This document shows, one piece after another, positions 44,873 to 55,498 of a stretch of DNA of 57,671 bases. Position numbers and translations under genes: made by a program. Numbering within the stretch: the stretch's first letter is position 1; each line of letters begins with the position of its first letter. The notes beneath the pieces were generated by a model. The model saw only the letters and a list, made by a program, of their open reading frames with translations, ran no database searches and was not told where the DNA came from. Source of the stretch: a virus; IMG/VR virus record IMGVR_UViG_3300047566_000271, positions 1 through 57,671 of that record; one strand, 5' to 3'.

Positions 44873-47800
44873 ATGATAACAGATTTTAATATAAATCCAT
44901 ATTATGATGATTTTGATGAAGCGAAAAAGTTTCTTAAAATTCTATTTCGTCCAGGTTATGCAGTTCAAGCCCGTGAACTTACTCAAATTCAATCTATTCT
45001 TCAAAATCAAGTAAGTCGTTTTGGTAATAACATATTCAAAAATGGCTCATTAATAACAGGTGGCGAACAAACATATTCAAATTTTGTTAAATATCTAAAA
45101 CTTAAAACAACTGACGCTAATGGCAATTTCATTGTTGCTAATAATTTCAATGGCAAAATCATTACCAACGATCTAGGCAATTCAAGTAATGCAGGTATCG
45201 CTAAAGTCCTAGCCGTTGATGAAACAGATACAGCTAATGGTCCTACCCTGATTATTCAATATACAGTACCTTTTTCTACCAATTCATTCACATTCAGTAC
45301 AAGCTCAAACGTATATACACTCGAAACTTCAACAAATACAGCTATAACAGCAGCTTCAACACAAACAGGCAATTCGAGCAGTTTCAGTATAAATGATGGC
45401 ATTTATTACGTTGATGGCTATTTCGTCAAAGTTGATGCACAAACAATCTCTCTTGATACATACAGTAGTAGTCCTTCTTATAGAATTGGTTTAACTTTAA
45501 CTGATGAAATTGTCACAGAAGTAGATGATGTTTCATTACTAGATCCTGCTCTAGAAGCTTCAAATTATCAAGCACCGGGTGCTGCACGTTATAAGATTAC
45601 AGCTACCCTTGATAAACGCTCTCTTACATCAACAGATGATTCAAAGTTTATTGAAATTGCCCGTGTTGAAAATGGTGTTTTGACTAAATCCGTTGTATAT
45701 ACAAGCTATGCCGATCTAGAAAAAACACTAGCTCGTAGAACATACGATCAATCAGGTAATTTTACCGTAAAACCATTTACAATTAATTTAAATGAACATA
45801 TACCAGACGCTGGTCAAACAGCAAACACAGAATTATTTACAGCAACATTATCTGCTGGTAAAGCGTATGTAAATGGTTTTGAGTTTGAAACTATTTCGCC
45901 CACAAACATTGCTGTTGACCGAGCAAGAACCAAACAAAATGTTTCAAACTATGATATCTCCACAACATTGGGAAATTACTTTGTTGCAGCTAATGTATCA
46001 GGCACTTTCAATATCTCAACATTCCAGATTGTTGATTTACATAATGTAATTGCATCTAGTATCGATAAGACTAGCAATTCGACATATCAAGGAACACGAA
46101 TTGGTACAGCAAGAGTAGCACAAATTGACTATGTTGCAGCTTCTAATACCCAATTATCAAACACATACACATATGATGTATATCTAACAGATACAAGATT
46201 TACTGCAAATAATATCCAGAATGTAAAATCTATTGTTGTTGCAACAACAGGTACACCAACAACATTCACAGCAAATGCTGATGTAAGCACTACAAATAAA
46301 GATGCTTCAGGTAATACATTCTTATCTGATACCAATTATAACAAACTCGTATTCAAAGTACCACAAAGTTTTGTTGCATATGGAATGGCAGATCAAAGTT
46401 ATCGCGGAAAGAAAGTATTTACAGCACAATCTCCAGTATCTAATGTTGTAACAATCAATACTGGCTCTGCATCAAATTACTTTGTTGGCAATGGTTCACT
46501 TGCCGATACAGATAGACTTAATCACTTCATGGTTGTAACAAGAACCGCCGCTGCCGGTTTTGCTGCTAACTCAGTAATTCCATTGGTTTCTGCAACAGGC
46601 AGAACAGTTACAGTAACAGGAAGTACACAAGCAGCTATTAATCTAGGCAACAATCAATTTACTTCTATTGATGTTATTGCAACAGTTGATTATTCTGCTT
46701 CTACACCAAGAACAAAAACACTTAACTTAGCCAATACAACAAACGTGGCTGTTTCTGGTGGAACAACTATCGGTAATACAACCATTTATTCAGCAAATGG
46801 TCAAGTTGCTATCAGTACTCCTAATAAAGTACCTGGCAATACTGATGTTCTTTATGTGTCAGATGTTTATAAACTTGACGGTAAGTTTGAAGAAAATTAC
46901 GGTTATTTCACTATAACAAAAGCAGACGGCACAACAAGAAAATCATCATTTAAAGTTATTGATTCACAAAATACCGCTGTTGCAGTAAGTGTGTCTGATT
47001 TAACCAATACATCAAAAGATATTACATATCGCTATACATTGGATGATGGTCAACGCGATACTTATTATGATCATGGTGGTATTGTATTGAATCATGGTGC
47101 TACACCACCATCTGGACAGATTCTTGTATTGTTTAATTACTTTACTCATAGCGGATCTGGTTATATCTCTGTCGATTCATATACTGATACCAACTTGGGT
47201 GCTAACAGTTCTATCAGGTATGCAAAGATTCCTAATTATACAAGTCCAACAGACGGTCAAGTATATGCATTAAGGGATTGTATTGATTTTAGACCAATTC
47301 GTGCTAATGCTGCTAATACAACACCAGACTTTACATTAAGCGGTATATCATTACCAAAAGAAGATCAATATGTACAGTCTGATTACTCATATTATGTTCC
47401 TAGAGCAGATCGTCTAGTATTAACACCCGAAAGACAATTTAGAATAATTGAGGGTACTCCCGATCTATATCCTCAAACACCATCAGAGCCATCTAATTCA
47501 ATGACTCTGTACACCCTTGGTGTTCCACCATATACATTCTTTCCAAGTGATGTAACTGTTCGTTACTTTGAGAACAAGCGTTACACAATGAATGATATTG
47601 GTAAATTAGAGAAAAGAATCAATAATCTTGAGTATTATACTACGCTTAATACTTTAGAAAAACAAGCTTCTGATATGTCTATTCTTGATTCTGCTGGTTT
47701 AGAGAGATTCAAGAATGGTATTCTTGTTGATGCATTTAAGGGACATTCGGTTGGTGACGTACAAAATCCTGATTATGTATGTTCAATTGATACTAATATT

Positions 47801-49966
47801 AACGAATTACGTCCATCATTCATTTCAAATTCTATTGATTTTTCAATTGATTATGCTAATACTGTATATGGATCAATATATGCGAATAATATAGTATCAA
47901 TGAAGTTCTCGGAAGTTTCGTTGGTTTCACAGAATGTTTATAGTTCTTCGGTTGCTATTAATCCATTCATGTTCTCTAACTTTACAGGAACAGTTCAATT
48001 AGATCCTCCCGGAGATTCGTGGATTGATACAAATCAACGTCCTGATGTATTAGTTAATCTTGAAGGTAATAATGATGCGTGGGCAGCTATTGGTCAAGCA
48101 TTGAATGATTCGCGTGCGCCAGGTTGGGGTACTGTATGGAACGATTGGCAAACAATAAGTCAAGGAACACCTTTTGTTACTGATCAATCTTCATTCACAC
48201 AGAATAGAACTGAAGGTTATTTGACTTATCAAGATACTATTACAAGAACTACAACACAAGTAAATTCTGTTCAAACACGAACAACACAACCATTCAATAC
48301 TTTGGTACCAGAATCTGTTATCAAGAGTATTGGAAACAGACAAGTTGATTTATCAGTTGTTCCTTATATGAGAGCAGAAAAAGTATATTATTCAGCAAAG
48401 AATATGATGCCTAATATGCGCTCATATCATTTCTTTGATGGTACTAATGTTGATAATTTTATTGAAAAACCTTCATTCCTGTCTATTTACGATAAGAATG
48501 GTAAGTTTAAAGTAAATCTGAGTGATTCGGAAACAATCACATCAACATCAGGCGGTACAGCTAAAGTGTTAAAAGTTGTTGATAATAGCTGGAGTTCACC
48601 TGCAACAAAGCTTTATATTGTTGATGTTCAGGGTACTTTTGCTGCAAATGATACTATTACAGGATCAATAAGTGGTGTGACTGCAAAGATTGACGTTCCT
48701 GTTATTATATCAGGTAATGTGGCATCAGCAAATTCAAGTAATGTTACATTGTACAATGGTATGACATATGATAACATTTACAATGATTTTGCTAATACAA
48801 TGACTTCATTAGTTGCAGCCGATACATTCTTTAAGACAAAAACATTTAATTATGGTGAAAACATTACCGCGGCTAATTACAATAGTTTGACAGGTTTTAA
48901 TACAATAAAGATTGTAAGTGGAAAAGGTTTAGGTCAAACAAGAATTATTACAGCATATAATGGTACAACAAAGACTGCAACTATTTCATCAAGTTGGTCT
49001 GTAATTCCTGATTCGACTTCTGTATATTCTATTGGTTATGCATCTGTTGATGATGTTGGTGGTGAAGTAGGTATATTTCATTTACCTTCTTATAATGCAA
49101 CATCATATGATAATGGATATAAGTTCAGGACAGGTGAAAGAAAATTCCGTATATGTGATGATAGTTCTGACAATGAAAATAATATTAGATCATTTGCTGA
49201 TGCTAATTACTATGCACAGGGTTATTTGAATACTGTTGAAGATGTATCTGTTTCTGTAAGAGTACCTGTGATACAGTCAAAGACTATTTCCGACACAAGA
49301 AATCAGACAAGTTATGCTGTTACGGATTCATTGGTAGGAACTACTATTATTAGTGATAATACGCCAGCTCCTGTTCCTGGTATGCCTGCACCGACTCCGG
49401 ATAATGATAATTATTTGATATTATGTTATGCTGGTGCGCCTGTTGCTTATACTGCTGTTTGGGATGTAAGTCAGAGAGATGGTGGACAACCCATGGGTGC
49501 ATTTGGTGGTTTAATAGCATGGAGAGTTGTATATATTGGTTCTAAATATACAGGAATTGCTTCAAGTGAGTATAATCCTACAATAGCTAATGATGCATCT
49601 ACTGGACCATATTATCGTAGAGCAGCAACACCTGGATCAGAAAATGGTTTAGTTGTTGGTAGTTTGATATTAACATCAACAGGAGTTTCTCCATCATCTT
49701 GGTCTAGTTATTGGAAAACACAGAATGTTGCTTGGCAAGGTGGATTCTCATATGATGGTCATTTTTATTCAGGTAATAATCCTAATATAGGTGCATTCTA
49801 TAATTGGTATCCAGTTAGCTGGGATATTGGTCCAACACCTTGGATTTTAGGATTACCATCGGGATCTGATCCACTAACATCAGGTGCGCCAGCTTCATAT
49901 ACTTCAATAATTCCATATGCCGATACAGGATCTTCATCATATGGATATGGTGCACCAAGCGATTAA
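44873..49966 (+). CDS. DUF4815 giant baseplate/tail protein
   Basis: 1697 aa. DFNINPYYDDFDEAKKFLKI and LFRPGYAVQARELTQIQSIL are the DUF4815 opening. A long beta-rich body follows, a coiled segment (DIGKLEKRINNLEYYTTLNT) near residue 905, and a Gly/Ser/Tyr/Pro-rich C-terminus. Found as a large virion protein in aquatic T4-like phages, peripheral to the wedge. The usual C-terminal 'VAQTFFV' part is a separate gene here. Confidence 0.8.
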   Translation: MITDFNINPYYDDFDEAKKFLKILFRPGYAVQARELTQIQSILQNQVSRFGNNIFKNGSLITGGEQTYSNFVKYLKLKTTDANGNFIVANNFNGKIITNDLGNSSNAGIAKVLAVDETDTANGPTLIIQYTVPFSTNSFTFSTSSNVYTLETSTNTAITAASTQTGNSSSFSINDGIYYVDGYFVKVDAQTISLDTYSSSPSYRIGLTLTDEIVTEVDDVSLLDPALEASNYQAPGAARYKITATLDKRSLTSTDDSKFIEIARVENGVLTKSVVYTSYADLEKTLARRTYDQSGNFTVKPFTINLNEHIPDAGQTANTELFTATLSAGKAYVNGFEFETISPTNIAVDRARTKQNVSNYDISTTLGNYFVAANVSGTFNISTFQIVDLHNVIASSIDKTSNSTYQGTRIGTARVAQIDYVAASNTQLSNTYTYDVYLTDTRFTANNIQNVKSIVVATTGTPTTFTANADVSTTNKDASGNTFLSDTNYNKLVFKVPQSFVAYGMADQSYRGKKVFTAQSPVSNVVTINTGSASNYFVGNGSLADTDRLNHFMVVTRTAAAGFAANSVIPLVSATGRTVTVTGSTQAAINLGNNQFTSIDVIATVDYSASTPRTKTLNLANTTNVAVSGGTTIGNTTIYSANGQVAISTPNKVPGNTDVLYVSDVYKLDGKFEENYGYFTITKADGTTRKSSFKVIDSQNTAVAVSVSDLTNTSKDITYRYTLDDGQRDTYYDHGGIVLNHGATPPSGQILVLFNYFTHSGSGYISVDSYTDTNLGANSSIRYAKIPNYTSPTDGQVYALRDCIDFRPIRANAANTTPDFTLSGISLPKEDQYVQSDYSYYVPRADRLVLTPERQFRIIEGTPDLYPQTPSEPSNSMTLYTLGVPPYTFFPSDVTVRYFENKRYTMNDIGKLEKRINNLEYYTTLNTLEKQASDMSILDSAGLERFKNGILVDAFKGHSVGDVQNPDYVCSIDTNINELRPSFISNSIDFSIDYANTVYGSIYANNIVSMKFSEVSLVSQNVYSSSVAINPFMFSNFTGTVQLDPPGDSWIDTNQRPDVLVNLEGNNDAWAAIGQALNDSRAPGWGTVWNDWQTISQGTPFVTDQSSFTQNRTEGYLTYQDTITRTTTQVNSVQTRTTQPFNTLVPESVIKSIGNRQVDLSVVPYMRAEKVYYSAKNMMPNMRSYHFFDGTNVDNFIEKPSFLSIYDKNGKFKVNLSDSETITSTSGGTAKVLKVVDNSWSSPATKLYIVDVQGTFAANDTITGSISGVTAKIDVPVIISGNVASANSSNVTLYNGMTYDNIYNDFANTMTSLVAADTFFKTKTFNYGENITAANYNSLTGFNTIKIVSGKGLGQTRIITAYNGTTKTATISSSWSVIPDSTSVYSIGYASVDDVGGEVGIFHLPSYNATSYDNGYKFRTGERKFRICDDSSDNENNIRSFADANYYAQGYLNTVEDVSVSVRVPVIQSKTISDTRNQTSYAVTDSLVGTTIISDNTPAPVPGMPAPTPDNDNYLILCYAGAPVAYTAVWDVSQRDGGQPMGAFGGLIAWRVVYIGSKYTGIASSEYNPTIANDASTGPYYRRAATPGSENGLVVGSLILTSTGVSPSSWSSYWKTQNVAWQGGFSYDGHFYSGNNPNIGAFYNWYPVSWDIGPTPWILGLPSGSDPLTSGAPASYTSIIPYADTGSSSYGYGAPSD

Positions 49967-49991
49967 TAGATAAAAATTTATAGGAAAAATA

Positions 49992-51512
49992 ATGATCAAT
50001 CCAGTAGCACAAACATTTTTTGTTGATTCATCAGATTGTCCGCAAGGTATTTTTGTAAGTTCTATTGATATCTGCTTTAAGAAAAGAGATAATCTGACTT
50101 TCATGCCATTTACTCTTCAATTACGTCCAACAGTAAATGGCTTTCCTCATGCTTCTACTGTATATCCTTTTGGTCAAGTATCACTTCAATCATCACAAAT
50201 TATTATCTCAGATTATCCTAATCTAGATTATCTATCTGGACCAAGTTTTACAAGATTTACTTTTCCTACACCAGTTTATCTAGTACCAGGCGAACATGCT
50301 ATAGTTCTTTCAACAAATTCCGATCAATATGAAGTATATGTGGCCCAAATTGGTCAAACAATGGGTGATGGTTCAGAGAGATTAATTTCTCAACAACCAT
50401 ATACCGGATCATTCTTTAAATCGCAAAATGGTTCAACATACACCCCATATCAAGATATCGATTTGATGTTCCGAGTAAATCGTTGCGATTTCTCATACTA
50501 CACGTCAAATACCGCATCATTTACATTCAATGATGTTGGACCATCTTCAGAAGTATATGCCGATGTTATTAATATAGGCACACAAGATTTGACTTTCAAA
50601 AATACCGAAATTGATTATTATTTTGAGGGTACAGATAATACTTCAAGCGTTTTATCAAGTTTTACACCATTAAAGACACAAACAAACATCCAACTTAATA
50701 ATAGAATAAAGATCGATCCAACAGGCAATACTTTCATTCTTCGTGCGAATCTTTCATCAACTGATGCTAATGTATCTCCAATGATCGATTTGACCAGATT
50801 GCATCTTATTGCAGTAGAAAACATTATTAATGACGGTGGATTAAAAGCATCTGATTTTACAATTACTAATAGTGGTAGTGGATATACAGCTAATGCGTCA
50901 ATTACTCTTTCTGGATCAACTGGTTCAGGAGCTAATGCTTATGCTGTTGTAGCTAATGGTAATGTTGTTAGTGTTATAGTAGATTCTGTTGGTAGTGGTT
51001 ATTTGGGTTCTATTACGGGTACTATTGCAGCACCTTCTGTACCTTCTGGTAATACAACAGCAACTATTTCGATTGCTAATGAATTGGCAGCTAAAGGTGG
51101 TAATGGATTAGCTAGATATATAACAAGAAGAGTGACATTAAATGATGGTTTTGATGCTTCTAATTTAAGAATTTATATTGATGCGGTTAATCTAGCCGAA
51201 ACAGATATTACTGTTTATTACAAGATATTATCTGCGGAAGATCCTGATTTATTTGACAATCGACCTTATGTGGTAATGCAATGTGTTCAGCAAGGAAATG
51301 AAACTCTTTTAGATACTGCTAAATCGCAACATGATTTAGATTATCGTGAATATCTGTATGTTCCTACTACAACTACTTGCAGTTATGTGGGTTCGAATGG
51401 TGTTACCTATAACAATTACAAGACGTTTGCAATTAAGATTGTAATGACAAGTTCGGATACGACTAAAGTGCCTAGAATAAAGAATTTTAGATCAATTGCA
51501 TTGAATAATTAA
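49992..51512 (+). CDS. Structural protein continuing the DUF4815 module
   Basis: 506 aa. INPVAQTFFVDSSDCPQGIF and VSSIDICFKKRD normally occur near the end of DUF4815 proteins; here they begin a separate gene 25 bp after the giant one. The end (YNNYKTFAIKIVMTSSDTTK) is strand-rich. Probably assembles with the upstream product. Confidence 0.7.
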   Translation: MINPVAQTFFVDSSDCPQGIFVSSIDICFKKRDNLTFMPFTLQLRPTVNGFPHASTVYPFGQVSLQSSQIIISDYPNLDYLSGPSFTRFTFPTPVYLVPGEHAIVLSTNSDQYEVYVAQIGQTMGDGSERLISQQPYTGSFFKSQNGSTYTPYQDIDLMFRVNRCDFSYYTSNTASFTFNDVGPSSEVYADVINIGTQDLTFKNTEIDYYFEGTDNTSSVLSSFTPLKTQTNIQLNNRIKIDPTGNTFILRANLSSTDANVSPMIDLTRLHLIAVENIINDGGLKASDFTITNSGSGYTANASITLSGSTGSGANAYAVVANGNVVSVIVDSVGSGYLGSITGTIAAPSVPSGNTTATISIANELAAKGGNGLARYITRRVTLNDGFDASNLRIYIDAVNLAETDITVYYKILSAEDPDLFDNRPYVVMQCVQQGNETLLDTAKSQHDLDYREYLYVPTTTTCSYVGSNGVTYNNYKTFAIKIVMTSSDTTKVPRIKNFRSIALNN

Positions 51513-51513
51513 T

Positions 51514-51726
51514 ATGAAGATACAGACTGAAAATAGTAATTTACAAAGAGATTTGCATTCCAAAGCTCTTCTAAATAGAAATAGAGGTGATTTGGCTTTG
51601 AATAATCAGAAAAGAGAGTTACATCTACATAAAGAGCATAGAATCGAGACTCTTGAAAAAGATGTTTATGAGATAAAAGAAATGATAAAAGCTGTATTAA
51701 ATCACATAGAAAATAAAGGTAAGTAA
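51514..51726 (+). CDS. Small helical structural-region protein
   Basis: 70 aa, 1 bp after the previous stop. Charged helix ending in a coiled coil (RIETLEKDVYEIKEMIKAVL). Similar micro-genes precede fibre genes in related phages. TAATG-type overlap with the next gene. Confidence 0.6.
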   Translation: MKIQTENSNLQRDLHSKALLNRNRGDLALNNQKRELHLHKEHRIETLEKDVYEIKEMIKAVLNHIENKGK

Positions 51727-52373
51727 TGGCTATTCAACAGATTACAACAGCTAATACATTTCAGCAATGGTTAATTGCCACTCAGAATTTAATTACTGTT
51801 GCAAATAATCTTACTGATGGACCCGCATTAAATACTTCTGCTGTTATTAATATAACAGGTTCTGGTAATACTCTTAATGTAGCAGATAGTATTGTAGTTA
51901 CAGGAAGAGGTTATATATCCACGGCTAATATGTCTGGTGCTTCAATAACGACATTGAATGCATCTGGTGTCAATGCTGTAACTTTGAATGTTTCTAGTGA
52001 CGTATTAATTTCTGGTAATCTTGTTGTTTCAGGTAATGTGACTCTTGATGCTATTGGATTTGATGATTTAGTTGTTTCGGGTAGTGGTAGTTTTGCTAAT
52101 AATCTTTCTGTTGTTGGCAATACATCTTTGAATACAACCAGTATTACAGTTGCAACCATTACAAGTGCTAATGTTACATCGAGTAATTTAACTATAAGTA
52201 ATATTACAACCGCTAATATTACGACGGGTATAGTGGCTACTGGTAATATTAGTACGATTAATTCAAATACTGCGAATATAGTTAATTTAATTGGTACTGC
52301 AAATACAGGAATATATAATGCTATAGATAATGCTGTTGGAACCGCTTTAGCTTTTTCTATTGCATTAGGATAA
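51726..52373 (+). CDS. Tail-fibre or neck fibre-type protein
   Basis: 215 aa. MAIQQITTANTFQQWLIATQ is a common attachment segment of fibre-like proteins, followed by Thr/Asn/Ser-rich short repeats (ITTANITTGIVATGNIST) expected to form a trimeric beta structure. It ends in a hydrophobic ALAFSIALG. Confidence 0.7.
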   Translation: MAIQQITTANTFQQWLIATQNLITVANNLTDGPALNTSAVINITGSGNTLNVADSIVVTGRGYISTANMSGASITTLNASGVNAVTLNVSSDVLISGNLVVSGNVTLDAIGFDDLVVSGSGSFANNLSVVGNTSLNTTSITVATITSANVTSSNLTISNITTANITTGIVATGNISTINSNTANIVNLIGTANTGIYNAIDNAVGTALAFSIALG

Positions 52374-52381
52374 TATAAATA
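52374..52381 (+). promoter_or_regulatory. Candidate late promoter
   Basis: TATAAATA followed by GA, 20 bp before the next start. Best match to the T4 late consensus in the fibre region. Confidence 0.6.
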
Positions 52382-52400
52382 GAATATCTTAGGAAAATAA

Positions 52401-52730
52401 ATGGCAACTAATACTTTTAAATCGAACGTAGCTGCAAACATTGTAACAACAGGTAATACTGTATATACAACTCCGGCTGCTACACAAACCACATTGATTG
52501 GTTTGACATTATGTAATAAATCTACAAGTGCTGTTACTGCTACTGTTTCGTTAACAAGGTCTGCTGTTAATTATCAGATTGCTTCTAATGTGTCTATTAG
52601 CAGTAATACGACAGCGATTATTGTTGGTGGAGCACAGAAGATTGTATTACAGGCATCGGATAGTTTAACAATTAGTGCTTCAGCTAATGCTGCTGTGGAT
52701 GCTGTAGCATCATTACTTGAGATAGCATAA
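52401..52730 (+). CDS. Small beta-rich virion protein
   Basis: 109 aa. Alternating strands (TTLIGLTLCNKSTSAVTATV, SLTRSAVNYQIASNVSI) resemble small tail or capsid accessory proteins. Its own late promoter suggests high expression. Not assigned. Confidence 0.6.
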   Translation: MATNTFKSNVAANIVTTGNTVYTTPAATQTTLIGLTLCNKSTSAVTATVSLTRSAVNYQIASNVSISSNTTAIIVGGAQKIVLQASDSLTISASANAAVDAVASLLEIA

Positions 52731-52731
52731 C

Positions 52732-53025
52732 ATGGATAGATATGAATATATTGGTAATGATTTACCTGGATCATCTAATACACAAATTCAATATAATTTG
52801 AATGGAAGACTATCAGGTAGTGCGAATTTAACATGGAATAACACTACAGGAGAAGCTAAAGCTCCCGCGTTTGTTGATAATAATGGTATATTGGTACATT
52901 CTGCTAATGTAACGGCTAATTACACGATAAGCACTGGATATAATGGATTGTCTGTAGGACCTATTACTATTGCTAATAATATAACTGTTACTGTATCGGC
53001 AAATCAACGTTGGATTATATTGTAA
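52732..53025 (+). CDS. Fibre-type protein
   Basis: 97 aa. DLPGSSNTQIQYNLNGRLSG then LTWNNTTGEAK is a fibre shaft motif; GLSVGPITIANNITVTVSAN is a frequent tail-fibre end segment. Probably a small distal or chaperone-linked fibre piece. Confidence 0.62.
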   Translation: MDRYEYIGNDLPGSSNTQIQYNLNGRLSGSANLTWNNTTGEAKAPAFVDNNGILVHSANVTANYTISTGYNGLSVGPITIANNITVTVSANQRWIIL

Positions 53026-53035
53026 GGGATATTGA

Positions 53036-53761
53036 ATGAGTACGATAGCATCAGGAAATACATCAACAACAGGATTGGTTCAATCATCTGATACTACAGG
53101 TAATTTGGTATTTCAGACTAATGGTACGACAACTGCATTGACTCTTGGAACAAATCAAAATGCTACATTTGCAGGTGGTATAACTGTAGCGGGTGCTGCA
53201 ACTTTTACAACTGCATTGGCAGGTTCTACAGGTGCTTCACTGGTGCTGATCCAATCTCAAACAGCAAGTGGCAGTGCTACTTTAGATTTTACCAGTGGTA
53301 TTAGTTCAACATATTTACATTACTTATTTTTTCTACAAAATGTAAAACCAGTTAATGCTAACGCTGGTTTATACATGCGTTTTTCTACAGATGGTGGAAT
53401 CAATTATCAAACCACAAACTACACTTACAACAATCAAGCGCAAAACTCTAACGGCACAGACGTTTCTGGCTATAGCGCAGGAAGCGGAATTACGTCAGCT
53501 ATTGTTTTTGGTGATCAAATATCAAACAATGCTGGCGAAGGTGGTATCAACGGAATTATTCAGATTTTTGACCCTGCAGGTTCAAACCAAAAATTTGCTT
53601 GTGGAAACGGTGGTTATTTGAGAGCGGCAAGTCTCAATACCTCTTGTTCAATGGCTGGTTTGTGGTCATCAACAACAGCAGTTAATGCCGTTCGATTTTT
53701 AATGGGTAGTGGAAACATTGCTTCTGGCACAATATCTTTCTTTGGAGTTAAAAAATCATGA
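53036..53761 (+). CDS. Tail-fibre protein, cassette 1
   Basis: 241 aa. The N-terminal part is shaft-like; from residue about 60 a shared block (LAGSTGASLVLIQ) leads into a beta-rich receptor-type domain ending FFGVKKS. A 43-bp DNA segment (53212-53254) is identical to one in cassette 2. Overlaps its partner gene by 4 bp. Confidence 0.75.
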   Translation: MSTIASGNTSTTGLVQSSDTTGNLVFQTNGTTTALTLGTNQNATFAGGITVAGAATFTTALAGSTGASLVLIQSQTASGSATLDFTSGISSTYLHYLFFLQNVKPVNANAGLYMRFSTDGGINYQTTNYTYNNQAQNSNGTDVSGYSAGSGITSAIVFGDQISNNAGEGGINGIIQIFDPAGSNQKFACGNGGYLRAASLNTSCSMAGLWSSTTAVNAVRFLMGSGNIASGTISFFGVKKS

Positions 53762-54009
53762 GTGACAGATTACATAGAATGGTTGATGGGATAAAAGTTT
53801 ATCTCACTCCAGAAGAAGAAGCAGAAATTCGTGCAGAATGGGCGGCTAATGAAGCTAAACAACAAGCTACTGCATATATCGAAAATCGCAGAATGTCATA
53901 TCCTCCAATTACGGATTATATTGATGGTATAGTTAAAGGCGATCAAGCACAGATTGATGCTTATATACAAGCTTGTCGTGATGTTAAAGCTAAGTATCCA
54001 AAATCATAA
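53758..54009 (+). CDS. Fibre-partner protein, cassette 1
   Basis: 83 aa. LTPEEEAEIRAEWAANEAKQ and a YPKS end. Short proteins of this type follow fibre genes and are presumed assembly factors. Shares a 48-bp near-identical block (53841-53888) with 54773-54820. Confidence 0.65.
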   Translation: MSDRLHRMVDGIKVYLTPEEEAEIRAEWAANEAKQQATAYIENRRMSYPPITDYIDGIVKGDQAQIDAYIQACRDVKAKYPKS

Positions 54010-54021
54010 GGAACAATAATA

Positions 54022-54699
54022 ATGCCTCTAGTCCTTGATGGAACAAATGGTGTAAATGCTAGTACAGGTTCGTTAAACCTTCAAACTAGTGGAATCAATG
54101 CCGTAACTGTTAACTCGGCACAAGCAGTTACTTTTGCAAATGCATTGGCAGGTTCTACAGGTGCTTCACTGGTGCTGATCCAACGCCAAACCCCATCATC
54201 GGTTGCAACTTGCGACTTCACCACGGGGATTGACTCGACGTATGACGAGTATCTGTTCACTTTAAATAACGTGGTTCCTGCAAACGAGGCATCAGGTCTT
54301 GTTGTCCGTGTTTCTGAAGATTCTGGCTCTACTTGGAAAAGCGGGGCTTCAGATTACTCTTGGGCGACAAACGGCACTAATGATTCTGGAGGGTCGGCAA
54401 GTACCGGTACTGCTTCAGACACATCGATGTATCTGGCTGCGTCTGGTGTTAGTAACACCGCTTCAGAAGGTGGGTATAACGGAGAAATGCGGATTTTTAA
54501 TCCATCAGGATCAACTGCAAAAAAAGTAATTACTGCATTGGGTGGTTACTACCGTACCACAAGCACAATACTTCTTGTAAACGCTATGTCTGGTAGATAC
54601 AAAGGTAGTAGTAACGCAGTTAATGGTATTCGATTTTTATTTGCTTCTGGCAACATCACTAGCGGCACTATTGCCCTCTACGGAGTTAAGAAATCATGA
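54022..54699 (+). CDS. Tail-fibre protein, cassette 2
   Basis: 225 aa. The N-terminus differs from cassette 1, then the same LAGSTGASLVLIQ block, then a receptor-type domain that is richer in G+C and codon-wise distinct. It ends LYGVKKS. The G+C shift suggests recent acquisition of the tip. Confidence 0.75.
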   Translation: MPLVLDGTNGVNASTGSLNLQTSGINAVTVNSAQAVTFANALAGSTGASLVLIQRQTPSSVATCDFTTGIDSTYDEYLFTLNNVVPANEASGLVVRVSEDSGSTWKSGASDYSWATNGTNDSGGSASTGTASDTSMYLAASGVSNTASEGGYNGEMRIFNPSGSTAKKVITALGGYYRTTSTILLVNAMSGRYKGSSNAVNGIRFLFASGNITSGTIALYGVKKS

Positions 54700-54938
54700 C
54701 ATTGAAGAAAATGATCGATGGGGTTGAAGTTGAATGCAACCCCGAAGAAGAAGCTGCCATTCGCGCTGAGTGGGCGGCTAATGAAGCTAAACAACAAGCT
54801 ACTGCGTATATCGAAAATCGTAGAATAGAATATCCAAGTATTGGTGATCAATTAGATGATTTGTTTCACAAAGGTTATTTTTCTGACAATATGGCTGCTA
54901 AGATACAAGCAGTAAAAGACAAATATCCAAAGTCATAA
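54696..54938 (+). CDS. Fibre-partner protein, cassette 2
   Basis: 80 aa. The N-terminal half matches the cassette 1 partner (IRAEWAANEAKQQATAYIEN); the C-terminal half (YPSIGDQLDDLFHKGYF, then AAKIQAVKDKYPKS) matches the cassette 3 partner, so it looks like a recombinant of the two. Confidence 0.65.
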   Translation: MTLKKMIDGVEVECNPEEEAAIRAEWAANEAKQQATAYIENRRIEYPSIGDQLDDLFHKGYFSDNMAAKIQAVKDKYPKS

Positions 54939-54955
54939 TTAAAGGATTTTTATAA

Positions 54956-55498
54956 ATGGCAACAACAATTAATGCCGATAATGGTGTAAGTTCTGGTAGT
55001 GCTGGTTTAAAATATTCAGCAGATAATTCTGGTATTCTCACTTTACAGACCAACGGCAATACAGCACTCTCAATCAGCACAGGACAAATTTTAACACTTA
55101 CCAATGCCTTGACTGCATCTGGCGTGGTAAATTACACAACAGGCGATGCCAGCTACAGTGGAGCAATTCAAGATATTACTGGGGCAAGTATTACGCTTAC
55201 CACTCAGGCGCGACGTGTGCTGATTGGTTTTACGGCAAGTGTTATTGGTAATGCTAGTCAAGCATATTTCAACCTTACGGTAGATGGCACAAATTTGCTT
55301 GGCACAACGGGAGTTTATTTCACAGGTTCTACTTTTGGTGGAAGCGATAATGGAATTACGCTTACGGCAATGACTTCTGTGTTGTCGGCTGGTTCGCACA
55401 CTTTCAAAGCGCGTATAGCAACTACAGGTGGATCAACTTGGACAGTGCGGGGCGGCAGCAGCCAATCCTATCAATTTTGGGCACAGGAGATTGCATAA
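54956..55498 (+). CDS. Tail-fibre protein, cassette 3
   Basis: 180 aa. Short shaft (TINADNGVSSGSAGLKYSAD) and a compact beta-rich tip (FNLTVDGTNLLGTTGVYFTG) resembling phage fibre tips. TAATG overlap with its partner. Confidence 0.72.
   Translation: MATTINADNGVSSGSAGLKYSADNSGILTLQTNGNTALSISTGQILTLTNALTASGVVNYTTGDASYSGAIQDITGASITLTTQARRVLIGFTASVIGNASQAYFNLTVDGTNLLGTTGVYFTGSTFGGSDNGITLTAMTSVLSAGSHTFKARIATTGGSTWTVRGGSSQSYQFWAQEIA

Noticed and set aside
48390-51775. Further TTCAGCAA motifs as extra Ro-module units
   Set aside because: They lie inside coding frames (such as 51764) without flanking complementary stems.
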